Origin: Cavia porcellus
Taxonomy: Eukaryota > Chordata > Mammalia > Rodentia > Caviidae
Length of the DNA: 64,000 bases
NCBI RefSeq assembly: GCF_034190915.1
Contig: NW_026947484.1
Span: 141,830,982-141,894,981 of the forward strand
Direction of reading: 5' to 3'
The notes beneath the pieces were generated by a model. The model worked only from the letters and a program-made list of their open reading frames with translations, was not told the DNA's origin and made no database searches. Below, piece by piece: positions 1 to 11,750 of the stretch. A program made the translations under genes and the position numbers. Position 1 is the first letter of the stretch. Every line of letters begins with the position of its first letter.

Positions 1-825
1 GAACATTGGAGAAGGTTTCAGCCCCATGCTAGATCAAAGTTCCCACGTCACATCTCCTGTCCCAAAGGGATCCTGTGTGGGAGAAACTCTGCTTGATTAC
101 TGGGTGTCATCTTCCTTTTCATTTCTAGAACTTGAATATGCCTTTTCCTTCCTTCAAAGGTCAGCTGTTTATTTGAAAGAATATTTATCTTACCCAGTAT
201 TTCTATGGGCTTTATAGAGGAAGGGTTTGAGAAGCAGAAATGGTTCTACCACTTAGTAGCTATTTTTCCTCTCAAAGATCCAGATTTTCACCTGTAAATA
301 CAGACCATACTGACAAACTCAGAGGATGGTTTAGAGACTTAAGACTTTTGTACCATGCCCAAATCTGGCAAATGCTCAGTACATAATAATACCATTTTTG
401 CAAAGAATAACTCCTCCTGATTTCTGGGAACACATTGTACCAACAGGCTTTTGAAAATAAATGGGCCAGAAGTACACCATGGGCAACTCAGGACTTTGAA
501 ATGTTTGGGAACATTATGGGTTGTGTTCTTGCCTGCTCACATCGTAGCATCTGTGCAGTTGGTCAGAAGCAGAAGCTAAAAAGACTTCCCACTACTCCCA
601 GCCCTTTTCCCACCATGTCACACATAGAAAACTGATAATAGGTAAGCAGATGAATCTTTTTCAGCCTGTAGCAACCTACCTGGCCACCCCAGGCTTTGCC
701 CAGACTGTGATTTACTCACAGGGACCAATGTTTTGGCATACTAGTAGAAAACTATAAGACATCATTGAGTACAACTAAAAAAAAAAACCTATCTAAGTGA
801 GTATAATAGCATATTCATGGATTTA
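1..825. other. Non-repetitive DNA, no gene seen
   Basis: I see no gene, known repeat or RNA here. Open frames are short, lack codon-like composition and match no protein I recognise. Confidence 0.5.
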
Positions 826-1235
826 AAAATTCAACAATGTAAAGATTCAATTCTCAGGGCTGGGGATTTAACTCAGCAGTATACGCGCCTGCCTTGCAAG
901 CAGGCAGTTGTGAGTTCGATCCCTGGTACTGATAAAAAAAAAAAAAAGATTCAATTCTCCCCAAATTGATCTACAGGTCAATGTATTTCCAATGAAATTC
1001 ATCTCAGGATTTTCACGCTTATTTTTTAACTGCTCTTTAGCGGAATTTAAAAAGCTAGTTCAAAAATGAGAATAAAGGAGCTTTTCTATTGACTATCAAG
1101 ACAAGAAAATGATGGTAGTTAAAATATGATATTGGCACAAAGTAGACAAGTGAACCTATGGAATAGATTAGGACCATATGCATGAATAATTGATTTGTGA
1201 CAAAGAACAGAAATAAGAGCTGGTTTATTCCAATT
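826..1235 (+). mobile_element. Old L1 (L1M) ORF2 fragment, split by an ID SINE
   Basis: The sequence on both sides of the ID insertion reads as the late ORF2 region of an ancient L1: AAATTGATCTAC followed by a tract matching the usual 'TATTGGCACAAA-AGACA' segment near 1132-1150. It is heavily diverged with no open frame. The stretch 1250-1340 may be a separate inverted L1 scrap. Confidence 0.6.
856..944 (+). mobile_element. ID SINE (tRNA-derived)
   Basis: A GGGCTGGGGATTTA head, box A (TAACTCAG), box B (GTTCGATCC) and a poly(A) tail are present. A perfect 15 bp target-site duplication, AAAGATTCAATTCTC, lies at 841-855 and 945-959. The SINE inserted into an older L1 fragment. Confidence 0.95.
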
Positions 1236-1496
1236 AATAAGATACCTGCGAGATTCACCCACATTGCTGTATCTGCAGTTCTTCCACTTTCATTGCACAT
1301 ATAAATGGGGGAGAATATTGGGGAGTATCTGCTTAAGAGATAACACACTACCTTGACTTCTAACACGCAAGCAAGATTCTAGTTCTTAAACTAGTCATTT
1401 CAAGGTGTTTATGACTACTTACTGAGCTATGCATTTTGCTTTACATGCCTTTCTCAATATATATTTGACAATGAGGTAGGGAAATAAGACAGTTTA

Positions 1497-1685
1497 TCCA
1501 GGTATGGTGGTATATGCCTGTAATCCCAGTACTCTGGGAGTCCGAGGCAAAAGATCACAAATTCAATCAAGTTCAGCCTGCTCGTAATTTAGTGACTTAG
1601 AGAAACCCTGTTTCAAAGTAAAAAAAACAACTGGGGATATACCTCAGTGCAAAGGTCCTGGGTTTAACCTCCTATACCACAGAGG
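1497..1685 (+). mobile_element. B1 + ID-like composite SINE
   Basis: A diverged B1 (GGTGGTATATGCCTGTAATCCCAG...) is followed by a degraded ID-like segment (CTGGGGATATACCTCAGTG...CCTGGGTT). The arrangement resembles rodent B1-ID fusion SINEs. The tail merges into the following GA repeat. Confidence 0.75.
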
Positions 1686-1693
1686 AAAGAAAG

Positions 1694-1763
<70 letters not shown>

Positions 1764-1792
1764 AAAGAGAGAAAGAGGAAAAGAAAAGAATT
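1684..1792. repeat. (GA)n microsatellite
   Basis: A long near-perfect GA dinucleotide run (about 1697-1759) has impure purine-rich edges. It probably grew from the tail of the SINE on its left. Confidence 0.97.
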
Positions 1793-1795
1793 CAT

Positions 1796-1945
1796 ATAAT
1801 CCCAGCTACTTGGAAGGCTGAGGCAGAAGGGTCACAAATTCAAGGCCAGTCAATGAGGCTTAGCAATAAATAAAAAAAAAATCAACAAGTAAAAAGGGAG
1901 GCTGGGGTGTAGCTTAGCGGTAGGTTGATTACTGAAAAAATAACA
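1796..1945 (+). mobile_element. Second B1 + ID-like composite SINE
   Basis: A 5'-truncated B1 (AATCCCAGCTACTTGGAAGGCTGAGG...) is followed by an A-rich linker and an ID-like part (GGCTGGGGTGTAGCTTAGCGG). It abuts the TG repeat. Confidence 0.7.
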
Positions 1946-1948
1946 ATA

Positions 1949-1949
1949 C

Positions 1950-1982
<33 letters not shown>

Positions 1983-2006
1983 TGTGTGCGCGCGCACGTG
2001 CGCACA
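1949..2006. repeat. (TG)n/(CG-TG) microsatellite
   Basis: An alternating TG tract ends in a short GCGCGCACGTGCGCAC purine-pyrimidine alternation, a composition able to adopt Z-DNA. Confidence 0.95.
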
Positions 2007-2219
2007 GGCAGAGCATACTAGAAGAATTAAAAGAAATAGGAGGTGACCTACCTGAGTGTTTCAGGTGTACTTGGTCGTGCCTGATCTATTTAAAAGTGGA
2101 AAGATCAATATCTTGGCTTTCCAATAACCTTCGAATGGCATTCTTGAGCACTCTGGGTAGAATCATTTGATCTCTCCACCTGAATTCACTGAAATTATAG
2201 GAAGATATACACATAACAG

Positions 2220-2300
2220 GGACAGAGCTGTAGCTCAGTGGTAGGGCCTTGTGGACGTGAGGTTCTGGGTTCAGTTTCTAGGACTGAAAATAAAAACACA
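2220..2300 (+). mobile_element. Diverged ID-type SINE
   Basis: A tRNA-like body with box A (TAGCTCAGTGG) and a box B-like GGGTTCAGTTTCTAG is followed by an A-rich tail. It is more diverged than the young ID subfamily elsewhere in the window. Confidence 0.6.
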
Positions 2301-2301
2301 A

Positions 2302-3115
2302 AAGTTAACATTTTTACCATTTTTGAGTGGATGATTCATTCAGTGGCATTAAGTCCTCTCACATTGCCGAGCACTGCCCATCTCCAGAACTTTTCTGTCC
2401 TCCCAAACCGAAACTCTGTGCTATCTACCCAGCCTTGCTCCCTCTCCCACCCTGACCCTTGACAAGCACAGTTCTATGTTTCTCTTTCTTTCTGAATCTG
2501 ACCACTCTAGAAACCGAATATTAGTGAAATAATACAGTATTTACCCTCTGGTTCCTGGCTTCTTTTAGCAAATGTCTTCAAGGTTCACCCACACTGTAGT
2601 ATGTGTCAGAATTTCCTTCCATCTGAAAGTTAAATAATATCTGATCCCACATATATACCATATTTTACTTATTGGTCCATGAATTATGAGTCACTTCCAC
2701 TTTCTGTCTACCATGACTAATGTTTCTATGAATATAGAGATATAAATGTCTGTTCAGCCCCTACGTTCAATTCTCCTGGGCATATGCCAAGAGTAGAATT
2801 GCAGATCACACATTTAATTTTGTAAGGAGCCACATCCCATTTTCCACAGCACCCGTGTCATTTACTTCGCCACCAGCAATCCACAACGGTTCCCACTTCA
2901 CATCCTCTTGAACGTAATACTGGTAATAACCTGTTTTTAATAAATAATTACTTATTCTTTGATAATGGCCATTCTAATGGGTGGGAGGTAACATCTAATT
3001 TTGGTTTTGATTTGCCTTTCCCTAGTGATTACAGACGTTGAACATCTTTTCATGTGGTTACTGACCGTATATCTTTAGGAAAACGTCTATGCAAGTCCAC
3101 TCTCCATTTTTTAAA
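2302..3115 (-). mobile_element. Ancient L1M ORF2 3' region
   Basis: The plus strand reads as the reverse complement of the end of L1 ORF2. Recognisable landmarks are TTTTGATTTGCCTTTCCCTA (3004-3023), TTTTCCACAGC (2850-2860) and GCATATGCCAAGAGTAGAATT (near 2780). It is diverged and non-coding. Confidence 0.8.
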
Positions 3116-3156
3116 AAGCAGTTTATTTTTGTTTTTGTTGAAATTGTACCTCCTCA

Positions 3157-3362
3157 ACCTGGGCAACTATTTTGAGAATAACAATACATAATATCACACC
3201 CATTGTCAAGTTCCTATCATCTTGTTTTGAAATTCTGTATCATTCCTGTTTTTGGTGTTGTTATTGATTATGATATTGATTGGCTTTTGTTGTTGTTTTT
3301 ATTTGTTTGTTTGATTGCTTTTTTATTTTTCTATGCTTTTTTTCTCTTTAAAATAAAAAATA
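3157..3362 (+). mobile_element. 5'-truncated L1 tail of the ~150 bp-unit lineage
   Basis: It contains about one and a third of the AT-rich units that make up the 3' end of one L1 lineage here (CAACTATTTTGAGAATAACA..., CTTGTTTTGAAATTCTGTAT) and ends in an A-rich tail (TTTAAAATAAAAAATAA). A target-site duplication AAATTGTACC(T/A)CCTCA lies at 3141-3156 and 3363-3378, 15 of 16 identical. Confidence 0.8.
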
Positions 3363-3378
3363 AAATTGTACCACCTCA

Positions 3379-6300
3379 GTTTTTCACTATGAAACAAAGA
3401 CCCACTAGATACAAAGTGAGTTAGCCAAGGGCACAAGATTCTTGGCAGAGCCTCAGCTAAACCCTGTGCTTTGGCTTCTGGGCTAATTCTTTCCCACCAT
3501 CCCAGGCTCCTTAGCCCCGAAGGTGCCTGACAGCTGCAAATGTTATTTCAGTTTCCTACTTGATTGTGCCACCATTACCTTGTCTTCTTAGTAGCTCCTT
3601 AACTTACTCCAAGCCTGGCACTTCAAGCTCTGGTGGTTTTCTGCCCCTGTCCAGAGTCAGTTTTATGACAGTCTCTCCTGCCCTTTCTTGTCTCATCCTC
3701 CACTGAAGAAGCAGCCTGTGTAATCAGTCTACAGATCAGCGGAGGAATTTCTCAGGCCAGGGTCCAGATGGGAGACTAAGTTAAATGTTTTATGAGTGTA
3801 AGGAATTAGGTGGGAGGAGCAGCACACACCCAGGCCCGTGTGACTGCTGATCAGAACTTTTTGGTTTTTAAAGCAACTGAGTGTTAAGACAGGGGAGGCC
3901 TGAAGACTTCTGGAAAGCTGTAAATTATTAACACTTATAAGTTGGATACAAAGGACATTTGAATAGTCAGTCCCCTTCTCTGCCTAGCCCCAGCTGAGGG
4001 TTCAGAATATATAATTTGCTTCTACCGAAAGAAAAACAGAGGTACAGAGCAATAACATGTCACATTTCAGGTGCTTGTATATACCAACATCCAGGCACTC
4101 TTAGAGTATGGATTAAAAGTGTCTACACTTGCCCATCTGAGAGATCCAGAAACAATCACAGGCCCTTGGGAGAATTGGATTCTGTCTTAAAAGCCAATTT
4201 CTCAAGGGTCCCCAGAGGACAGGAACAGGCTCGGGGGCAGAACAGCAAGGAAATCGCCAGGGATCTCAAGGCCCCAGCCTCAACTTGACCTCAGCCCTCA
4301 CAGAGAGACTGCAGCCATCATACCCATCCAGACACAAAGAGCCAGTGAGAAAAGACAGGAACCAGTGTGGGGAGCAGAAGAAACTGGAGATTGATCATAT
4401 GTATGGGGCTGGAGTGAGGCCCATCCCAAGAACAAAGAGCAACCAAGGCGAGCCACATGAACGAGCTGCTCCAAGAACACCAAGGGCCGAAGGCAATCCA
4501 AGCAAGCAGGCTGCTAGGCAGAGGAGTGTCACAAGACATCAACCTGCCAAATGTATAAATAAGTGTGCTGCAGCAGTTGAGCAGTTCCTTTCCTCCCATC
4601 TGGAGAGAGGGTTCCCTAAGCTTTCTACGTTTTGATTCTTGTCTTTATTTCTCCATCTTCCCACCATCCTTCTCCCCAGGAACTTTGAGAGTTGCACTGG
4701 ACATGGCAAACCAGGAATAGCCTAGTGACCCATGTCTGTGGCATGATTTAAAGGACACCCTGCCTCAAAGTATGGCCTCCATCAGAGCTTATAGTGTCCT
4801 TGCCATTCTAGCTTGGAGAACAAACTAACCAATACCTGCCTTGTTTTCCCCACTGCTTAGATTCCAAAGTGCCAGGAAAAAACACTGATAGTACATTTTC
4901 TTCTCAGAGGTCTCAGGATGGGACTGATCCCATCCGGTTTTCCCCAGGGTGGAGTTCAGCCCGTGTGCCCAGCCAGCAGCAGGCGCTACAAGTCCGTGCT
5001 CTGCAGTGGATCCTTGCTGGAAACTGCCTTGTTTTTGCCCCTGGACTAAAATGTGATGGAGGGCAATGTGTTAAATTCTCGATTCAAAGAATTCAGCATC
5101 AAGAAGGCTTGGAATTCCTGGAGGCTGAGGAAATGTGGATGGCACAAAGGAGAACAGGCTAGTTTCCCCAACTCATTTGACCAAAGACAGAGGTTGGTGT
5201 GGGCTTGGGAAAAGATCCTACACTGGGACCAATAGGGGCAGCTCAGGGGTAGCACCCAGGAGGTGATGAGGACAGGCAGGTGGGCAACCTGGAGGTGCAG
5301 GGCTACGTGTCATTACGTGTTGTCCAGGAGACACCGTGGGCCTGAGGCAAGGGGAGGCACGTTCTATTTATTCACACAGTGTGGGGGTGCTGGAAATCCA
5401 TAGGATGGGAAGTGCTGCCACCAGTCTGGTGTGTGCTGAAAAACCGAGGTTACCTAGTAAAGTCAACTGAGGAGCACGTGGCTGCGTTCAGGCTGCTGAG
5501 CCAGCAGCCCCACAGCCTGGTCTCCCTTCAATGGAGGCATGGCTGCAACTGAATCTGGCATCTTCTATGCCCAAGGAGGAAAAATAAACTCTTGAGGACA
5601 CCACAGTATGAACCAGAATCATTCACTACAGATTAGGAATTAGAAGTGTAACTGAGACATTCTTCACAGGGCTGCTCTGTATGCTTAACACCAAAACCCT
5701 GCTGCCCCTGGCTCTGCAACAAAACAATCCTGACTCCCTCATCATATTATCTTACCAAAGACTTTAGGCTAAAGGCCAGCAGCAGCACGGGGTGGGGCTA
5801 AAATGCCCACACAGCTCTGCTCTGCTGTCAGTGCCCTCTGGCCCTGAATCTTCATTTTCAAAATATTGTCTATGCCAGGATGGCAGTTTACTCTTCTTGA
5901 GAGAGAAGCTGAGTCTCCTACCAGACTTCGGACCAGCAGGGTCTTCCATCCCCTTCTTCTCTGTCACCCTCTTCCACCATGTGCTTCCTTAGTCACCATT
6001 GCAATAATCACAAAGCAGGTGTGAGTCCTGCTTTAATGGGGCATTTTGATGGGGCTGAGGCTCAGAAGTGCTCTCCCCTGCCAGCACCCCACAAGCTCAC
6101 ACACACCAAGAGCCTCTGTGGGCACATCCAGGGCCACTCCAAGGGGAAGAACTACAGTTACTCCCAACATGCAGACATAGCCTCCCGCATCTTTATTTTC
6201 CAGAAGTCTGAGGTGGTCCAGTAAAGTGGAGAAGTGAATCTCAAGAGCTAAATGATCTCTGGATACTGTGAACAGACGAGGCTCAGAGGCTGGGGGCAGG

Positions 6301-6505
6301 TCTTTGCCCCACACTTGACAAGGGAGCCTGGCGATCTGGACTCTGTCAAAAGGACGGTCATGAGAAAGAAAACACCAAAGCCATGGCATGAGGGAGAATT
6401 GAAGGAACTGGAGACATTTAGCCCAAGGGAGAAATATGCTGAGCCCTATGCTCAGAAATATCTGCTGGCCCTATGCTCATTCTTTTACATATTTTTATTC
6501 ATTTA
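3379..6505. other. 3.1 kb of non-repetitive DNA, no gene supported
   Basis: Several open frames exist (for example 4285-4635 and 6033-6389), but none matches a family I recognise and they overlap in several frames on both strands, as random ORFs do in moderately GC-rich DNA. No splice-bounded exon could be argued. Confidence 0.45.
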
Positions 6506-6509
6506 ACCT

Positions 6510-6660
6510 AAACACCAGTCCTATCATGTAAATTACCCCCATTCTCTAGATGAGGAAAACATAGGAAAGTGAAATGACTTAGGTCACGCAGTAAGTGATG
6601 GAATCAGAATGTAAATCGGTGGTCTGATTCCTGTGCCAGTGACTGAACCACTGACCATAG
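6510..6660 (-). mobile_element. MIR SINE, antisense
   Basis: The plus strand carries the reverse complement of the MIR core: CCCATTCTCTAGATGAGGAAA (from 6539), then GGTCACGCAGTAAGTGATGG and GGTCTGATTCC. This is an ancient mammalian SINE, well diverged. Confidence 0.8.
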
Positions 6661-6917
6661 AGAGGCTCTGTGTAGAGGCCTTGGCAGAATGAGTAGCAGT
6701 GTTGGGAAGCCAAAGGGAGATCCAAATTCAGGGGGAAAAATGTTTAAATAACTCAAGTATTCAGCAAACTTGAATGGTAGTGATCAACACAACACTAGAG
6801 AGATTCAAGCAGAAGCAGCAAGGAATATTACATGAAACAGTTTGCAAGAATAACAGCAATTGCGCTGCACAACTCATTAGGAATATAACTTCTTGTCCAA
6901 GATTAGAAACCGCTGCT

Positions 6918-6990
6918 GGCCTGGCAAACGATGTTTTAACAAGCCCTTCTAGTGATTCAGATACACACTCCAGTTCGAGAACCACTGGCA
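6918..6990 (+). mobile_element. MER5-like hAT DNA transposon end
   Basis: The sequence AGTGATTCAGATACACACTCC followed by GAGAACCACTGG matches the terminal segment of MER5-type hAT-Charlie elements, whose terminal inverted repeat ends GAGAACCACTG. Only one end is seen. Confidence 0.6.
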
Positions 6991-7273
6991 CAGAGACTAG
7001 ACTAGCAGACGACTGTAGTCCCTTCCACTTTAGAAAATCTACAGTTCTACAGAAAATATAAACTATGATTTCCTTGCCCTCATGTTGAGTACTTGGTGCT
7101 GGTATCTTGAAAATAATATATCATTTACTAAATTGTGCAACTAGACTCACGCGTCTTAGACATTCAAAGGCCCACAGGATATATATTTGAGAGGCTGGGG
7201 ACAGAGAGCAGTCTCAACTGTTGCAAGAAGAGAGAATTCTATAGTCCAGCCACCTCAGTTGCTTCATCTGTGT

Positions 7274-7778
7274 AATGGTTGATACATTGTGTCAACTTGA
7301 AAAATTTAGAATCTTAATTAATTTAGCAGTTCTACATACTGGGATATAGAAGATATGCCCCTGTGGCTGTCTAGGTTCCAGGATGTTGTAATGATGGAGT
7401 CATTGTGTCAACTTGACTGACTAAGGTTAACTAAGTGACTCTACAGGAGGTCCAGGTCCTTACTTTTTAAACATTCTCAGCCTATGCAAGAGGAGGGTAC
7501 AGAGGTGCTGTGAATGCTAGACCCACGTGGGGCAGGTAGCTTGCCCACAATATAAGGAAAGAAAAGAGCTTGCTCCCCTCTCCCTTTTTGCTCTTACTGC
7601 TTTTGGTGTCTCCCACTGCCTGAAACTATTGCCCCTGTGCTATACCAACCTGCCTGGAGCCAGCTGATTGTGAACTGAAACCTCCACAAACTGTGAGCTA
7701 AATAAAACTTTTCCTCCATTAACTTTGAGTGTAAAATATTTTGTCTTAGCAACAAGAGAAAAGTAAATAACATAATTG
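7274..7778 (+). mobile_element. LTR-like repeat, probably ERVL-MaLR
   Basis: The 3' part carries the signature shared by the other MaLR-type LTRs here: GGAGCCAGCTGATTGTGAACTGAAACCTCC...GAGCTAAATAAA (polyadenylation signal), then a pyrimidine-rich stretch and ATTTTGTCTTAGCAACA...AAGTAA. The 5' part contains two GTGTCAACTTGA motifs at ~7290 and ~7409. The ends are unclear and no TSD was found. Confidence 0.5.
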
Positions 7779-9470
7779 GTTCCAAACAAGCTCCAGATGT
7801 CCCTATTCCTTATTGATTCGTTTGGTGTCTTTACCTAAAGAACAGCTATCTGCCCTTTTGAAACCTCACATTCTTTAAGAGGGTCTAGCCCACATGGTGA
7901 TAACCTTTCTTTTTCCCACTCTTCCTTCCTTTTGGGTTTTCTCTTACCTGAGAACACTAGCAGCACTTGGCACACAGGAATGCAGTACCCTCCCGTTGGG
8001 AACAAGTCTGAGTTCAGTTGTGGCAACCTCGCAACAGCATTCCATAAGGAGTGATTGAAGCAGCCCCCTAAGGAAACTATGGATGCAGCTGTTGGTGATG
8101 AAAGATACTGCACATGGAGGAGAAGAACACCCCTGTGATTCACTTTCAAAGCCCTGAGGTCTTTGCAGAACTCTGGGTTTTTGCAATAAAGCCATGTGAA
8201 AATTTGTGTATCTGCTATTACTCAACTACCTCACCTTTGCATGTACCTTCACAGCACTATGATCTTTTAACTTCTTTTCTGCTCATCATACTCACTTTGC
8301 TTCATCAGTTGCTTCAGTTGGCTGATAAGGAATTCCGACCACCCTCGCTACCATCCTTAGCAGGAGAGGCTGGCACAGTCTCGGGGAATAGACAGATTCT
8401 GGGATTGATCACTGTCCCAGAGACAGCAAGGAGAGGAGACTGGGATACCAGAGATCAGGCCCACATTAGCAGTTTATGTTCATGACCCCAGGTTTCCTAT
8501 GATGAGAGACATGGAGATGAGGTGAGAGACTCCCCTTCACAGCATGAAACTGACTCACTGTTCCCTGAAAACTAAACACTTTAATGAAATGAGGAGATAC
8601 TTCTGAAGCTGGTCTCATCTGTCAGTGAATTAATTCAGCAGGGCCAACTGGATCAACTGCAAATCCCAAAGCACTATATACCCAGAATACCATGATGACA
8701 GTGACTAAATTAGTCATGAGAAATTTTCCACCCCCATGTACTGCTGAGAAGTCTGGCACTGGTTAGCAATCATGACAGGTGATTGCTCACTCTAGAACCC
8801 CATGGGGCTTCCTGTTGTCCTCGGTTCCCTCTGGCAGGACTTACAGGACTTACAAAGTAAAGCTTTTAATTCTCAGACCAATGGTCTTACCATCTAAGTG
8901 CACAGCCTTAGAGTTGAAGAATAATCATTGCAATCTCCCTAGTTATCAGCGATCTCAAAGAGCACAACAGAACGGATATGAATAGCAAAATAAAGTCATT
9001 CATCCAGTCATCCATCCTCTCAGCCCCAGGTTCAGGACTGTTTTGGCCACCCCCTCCCCAGCTCTGCCATGCATCCACTTCACTCCAACCTCTCGACAGC
9101 CCCCCAGTCTTCCTTATCTCCCAGCCTGGTGCTCTGTTCTTGGTCCAGCTCCTAATCAAAACTTACTCTAAGGAAAGGATTTGGCACCTTTATACTTAAG
9201 AGCACATTCTGGTTATATCAATCTTATATTTATTGTGAATTGTCTAGTGAAAAATCTTTGTTCTTCCCGAGATAAAGAATACAATTTCAAGAGGGCTGAC
9301 ATGGGTTTCTGGGATCCTAGCCTGTCTTGGCCCTCCCAGTGATCTAGGGAGGGCAACCCAAGGGCACGCCCTGAAGGAGCTTTACTTAGCCAAGCCTGAT
9401 TTTCTTAGGCTGCTCTGAATCCTCCAGGCTACTCTTCTGTTCAGTGCTCCCAGGGGAAGCAATGAAAAGT
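7779..9470. other. Non-repetitive DNA, no gene seen
   Basis: I recognise no repeat or coding sequence. Open frames on both strands overlap one another without support. Confidence 0.45.
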
Positions 9471-9473
9471 TTC

Positions 9474-9564
9474 TTTTTTTTTTTTAATCGATACTGGGAA
9501 TCAAACTCACGACCATGCGCTTACAAAGCAGGTGCTTATGCCGCTGAGCTAAAATCCCCAGCCC
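9474..9564 (-). mobile_element. ID SINE
   Basis: The reverse complement shows the poly(A) tail as T14, ATCGATACTGGGAATCAAACTC (box B region) and GCCGCTGAGCTAAAATCCCC (box A region and head). Confidence 0.9.
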
Positions 9565-9567
9565 TCA

Positions 9568-9706
9568 AGAGTTACAATTTTTTAAAACTCATTTTATCTT
9601 AAAGAGAACAAAACCAAGCAAAATAAAACAGAATAAAGGAATCAAAACAAAACAGTATAAGTGATACAGGATTTCAAAACAAGACAATAGAAAATCAACA
9701 AAATTT
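9568..9706 (-). mobile_element. Short tail of the ~150 bp-unit L1 lineage
   Basis: The segment reads GAGAACAAAACCAAGCAAAATAAAACAGAATAAA then ATACAGGATTTCAAAACAAG, the same 3'-terminal unit as at 15.8 kb and 48.6 kb, in the minus orientation. It lies directly upstream of an older L1 fragment. Confidence 0.75.
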
Positions 9707-9744
9707 TATTTTTATAAATAAAACAGAAGATGAAGAAGTAGTAG

Positions 9745-10010
9745 AAGACTAATATCTAAAATATATAAAGAGCTCAAAAAGCTTAGGCCTCCACAAAATA
9801 AAAGACAATTTTTAAAAAATGGGTGACTGAAATGAATAGACATTTCTCAGAAGAAGTACAAATGGTCAATATATGAAAAAATGTTCAGCATCACTGGCCA
9901 TTACACAAATGCAAATTAAAACAACACTGAGATTCCATTTTACCACAGGAAGAATGACCATCATCAAGAAACCAAATAATAACAAATGCTGGCTAGCATT
10001 GATTATTTGA
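9745..10010 (+). mobile_element. L1 ORF2 C-terminal fragment
   Basis: Recognisable ORF2 3' sequence is present: AATATATAAAGAGCTCAAAAAGC, AATGAATAGACATTTCTCAGAAG, ATGCAAATTAAAACAACACTGAGATTCC. All frames are broken and it is truncated at both ends. Confidence 0.85.
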
Positions 10011-10099
10011 TATCTTGCCTTTCTACTTGGTTGGTAGGAGTGTAATTGTTCTGACAACTATCTTTATGGAGTCTCTCTGTTATTTCATGTATTTTATTA

Positions 10100-10196
10100 A
10101 TTTCTAAATGATATTCTGAGAAGAGGCTCCACATGCTTCTCCAGAACACCAAAGGGGCCCATGGCCCATTTACATTAAGGTTAAGCAGCCTTAATA
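10100..10196 (+). mobile_element. hAT-Charlie (MER58-like) DNA transposon fragment
   Basis: TTCTGAGAAGAGGCTCCAC then CCAAAGGGGCCCATGG and AAGGTTAAGCAGCC resemble the terminal region of MER58-type elements (which end ...GGTTAAGAACC). Only one end is visible. Confidence 0.5.
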
Positions 10197-10695
10197 GAAA
10201 TATAAATGCCAGATTGAGGATTTGGGCTAAACCACTGAAGGAAATGAGAAATACCAGTCTTTGGGAGGAAAAGGCAACAGGAGGCTAGAGCCTAATTATA
10301 TGTAGTGGCTATAAGAGAAAGAAATCAAAGTGTTTATGTTTTGAAGTTTATAAAAACACTTTTTCATGCTCAAAAAATCCCTAATTTTACTTACATTTTT
10401 TTAAAAGTATGTATAATAATCTAATGTTTGTCTGTATCTAATTAATGCTTGAAAATAGTATCACCACTAACCAGTGAACTGAAATATATTCAGCCTAAAA
10501 TCTTTAATATTAAAGAGTCAGGAAATGAAAAATAAATTATTGTGTGCTCCTATCTTTCAAGTTTATCTTAAATGAGTAATATCTGTGTATGTATATCCTA
10601 CATGAAGATATAGTCAGGGGTTACAAGGAGAACAATTACATATAGGGCACAGAATTTATAATATAATTTTATGATGGTCACTCAGAGTTAAATAT
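10197..10695. other. AT-rich DNA, nothing recognised
   Basis: No gene, SINE or LINE is recognisable. Confidence 0.45.
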
Positions 10696-10699
10696 GAGA

Positions 10700-11400
10700 A
10701 AGTATAGGAAATCTGTCCATACACTAAAGACCTAGGAAATCCATCTGAGAGCCTATATTCCACAGCAATGTCCTACATGAGTCCAGTTGAAGATCTAGAG
10801 CCCATAAGGCTCCCACAAGTCCAACTGGAGACCCAGAGCCCACGACATTGACTCATGCAAGTCTATTTTATGGCTCTGCACTGGAAAGGCCCAAAGGTCA
10901 GCAATGGAAACTAGAAAGTCTTTGTCAGCAGGATGAAGGATCTGTGCCAGTAGGTTGAGGTTTTTACACTACAGCCAAGAAGAAACACTCAAAATAGGGA
11001 ACAGGGCTCCCCAAAAAGTACCACAGCCATCCTCAGTGACAAGGAGATCCCAAACTCCTCCGATGATGAGAACAGTTGAATACATATCAGGAAGCCAGCA
11101 TGACAAACTTCTGAAGATTAAACACATCACCCACTCTGGAGCCAGGAAGCCATGCTCCAAGTAAGGACCAGAGCTCCTCAAAAGTGAAATATGGCCATTC
11201 TCAGTGACAAGGTCCTGAGCTTCTCCAGTGTTAACTGCTGAGATCGTATCAGGGAAGCCAGCATGACAAACTCCTCCAGGAGAACAAATGGCTCCAAACA
11301 ACAGCACTTAGGAGAACCCACAATGCCGATGCACTTCCTCTCCACATCTCTTTTTATGCCGGCAACTTTTCTCAGGTGGGTCATCTATGCTCAGCCCTGT
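10700..11400 (-). repeat. Unclassified repeat with a 163 bp direct duplication, possibly an LTR
   Basis: Two adjacent segments (about 11005-11130 and 11168-11290) are similar and share GAAGCCAGCATGACAAACT at 11091 and 11254, a 163 bp period. On the minus strand a TATA-like GCATAAAAAG (near 11355) precedes the duplicated part, which would suit an LTR promoter. I cannot assign it to a family, and no TSD was found. Confidence 0.35.
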
Positions 11401-11629
11401 GCTGATTTAATTCAGTTGGTGTTAAGCTGACCACCAGTTTTTAATATATAACAGAGGACATACTCTTTCCTGAAACTTTCTGTGTTGTACATAATTGGGC
11501 TTCTGTTTGAGTAGCTTTCAGTCTAGGTGCTAAGGCAGAATATAACAATCTTATCTTTATGAAATCCTCAAAATTATATGACATAGGGGAAATAGTAATG
11601 GATTTTAAATCAAGTTTTCCAATCAAATA

Positions 11630-11750
11630 ATTGTCTGGATTACAAGCAAGTAGTTAACCTTCAGGAGCTTCAATTTTGTCATCTACGAAACTGAGAAAAT
11701 GACCTAGCATATGTCTTAACATTCTTTCTAATTCAAATTCTATGATTTGT
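11630..11750 (+). mobile_element. MIR-like SINE fragment
   Basis: TTAACCTTCAGGAGCTTCAATTTTGTCATCTAC...AAACTGAGAAAATGA resembles the MIR core (ACTTAACCTCTCTGAGCCTC, then TCATCTGTAAAATG). It is diverged. Confidence 0.5.

Noticed and set aside
856..944. Possible tRNA genes (ID elements with A and B boxes)
   Set aside because: They have A-rich tails and TSDs and do not fold as full cloverleaves with an acceptor stem; they are SINEs derived from a tRNA.
4285..4635. 116-codon ORF, possible exon
   Set aside because: Hydrophilic composition drew attention, but no homology is recalled, minus-strand ORFs overlap it fully and no convincing splice sites frame it.
6033..6389. 118-codon minus-strand ORF
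   Set aside because: No recognisable family, overlapped by plus-strand ORFs; composition consistent with chance.
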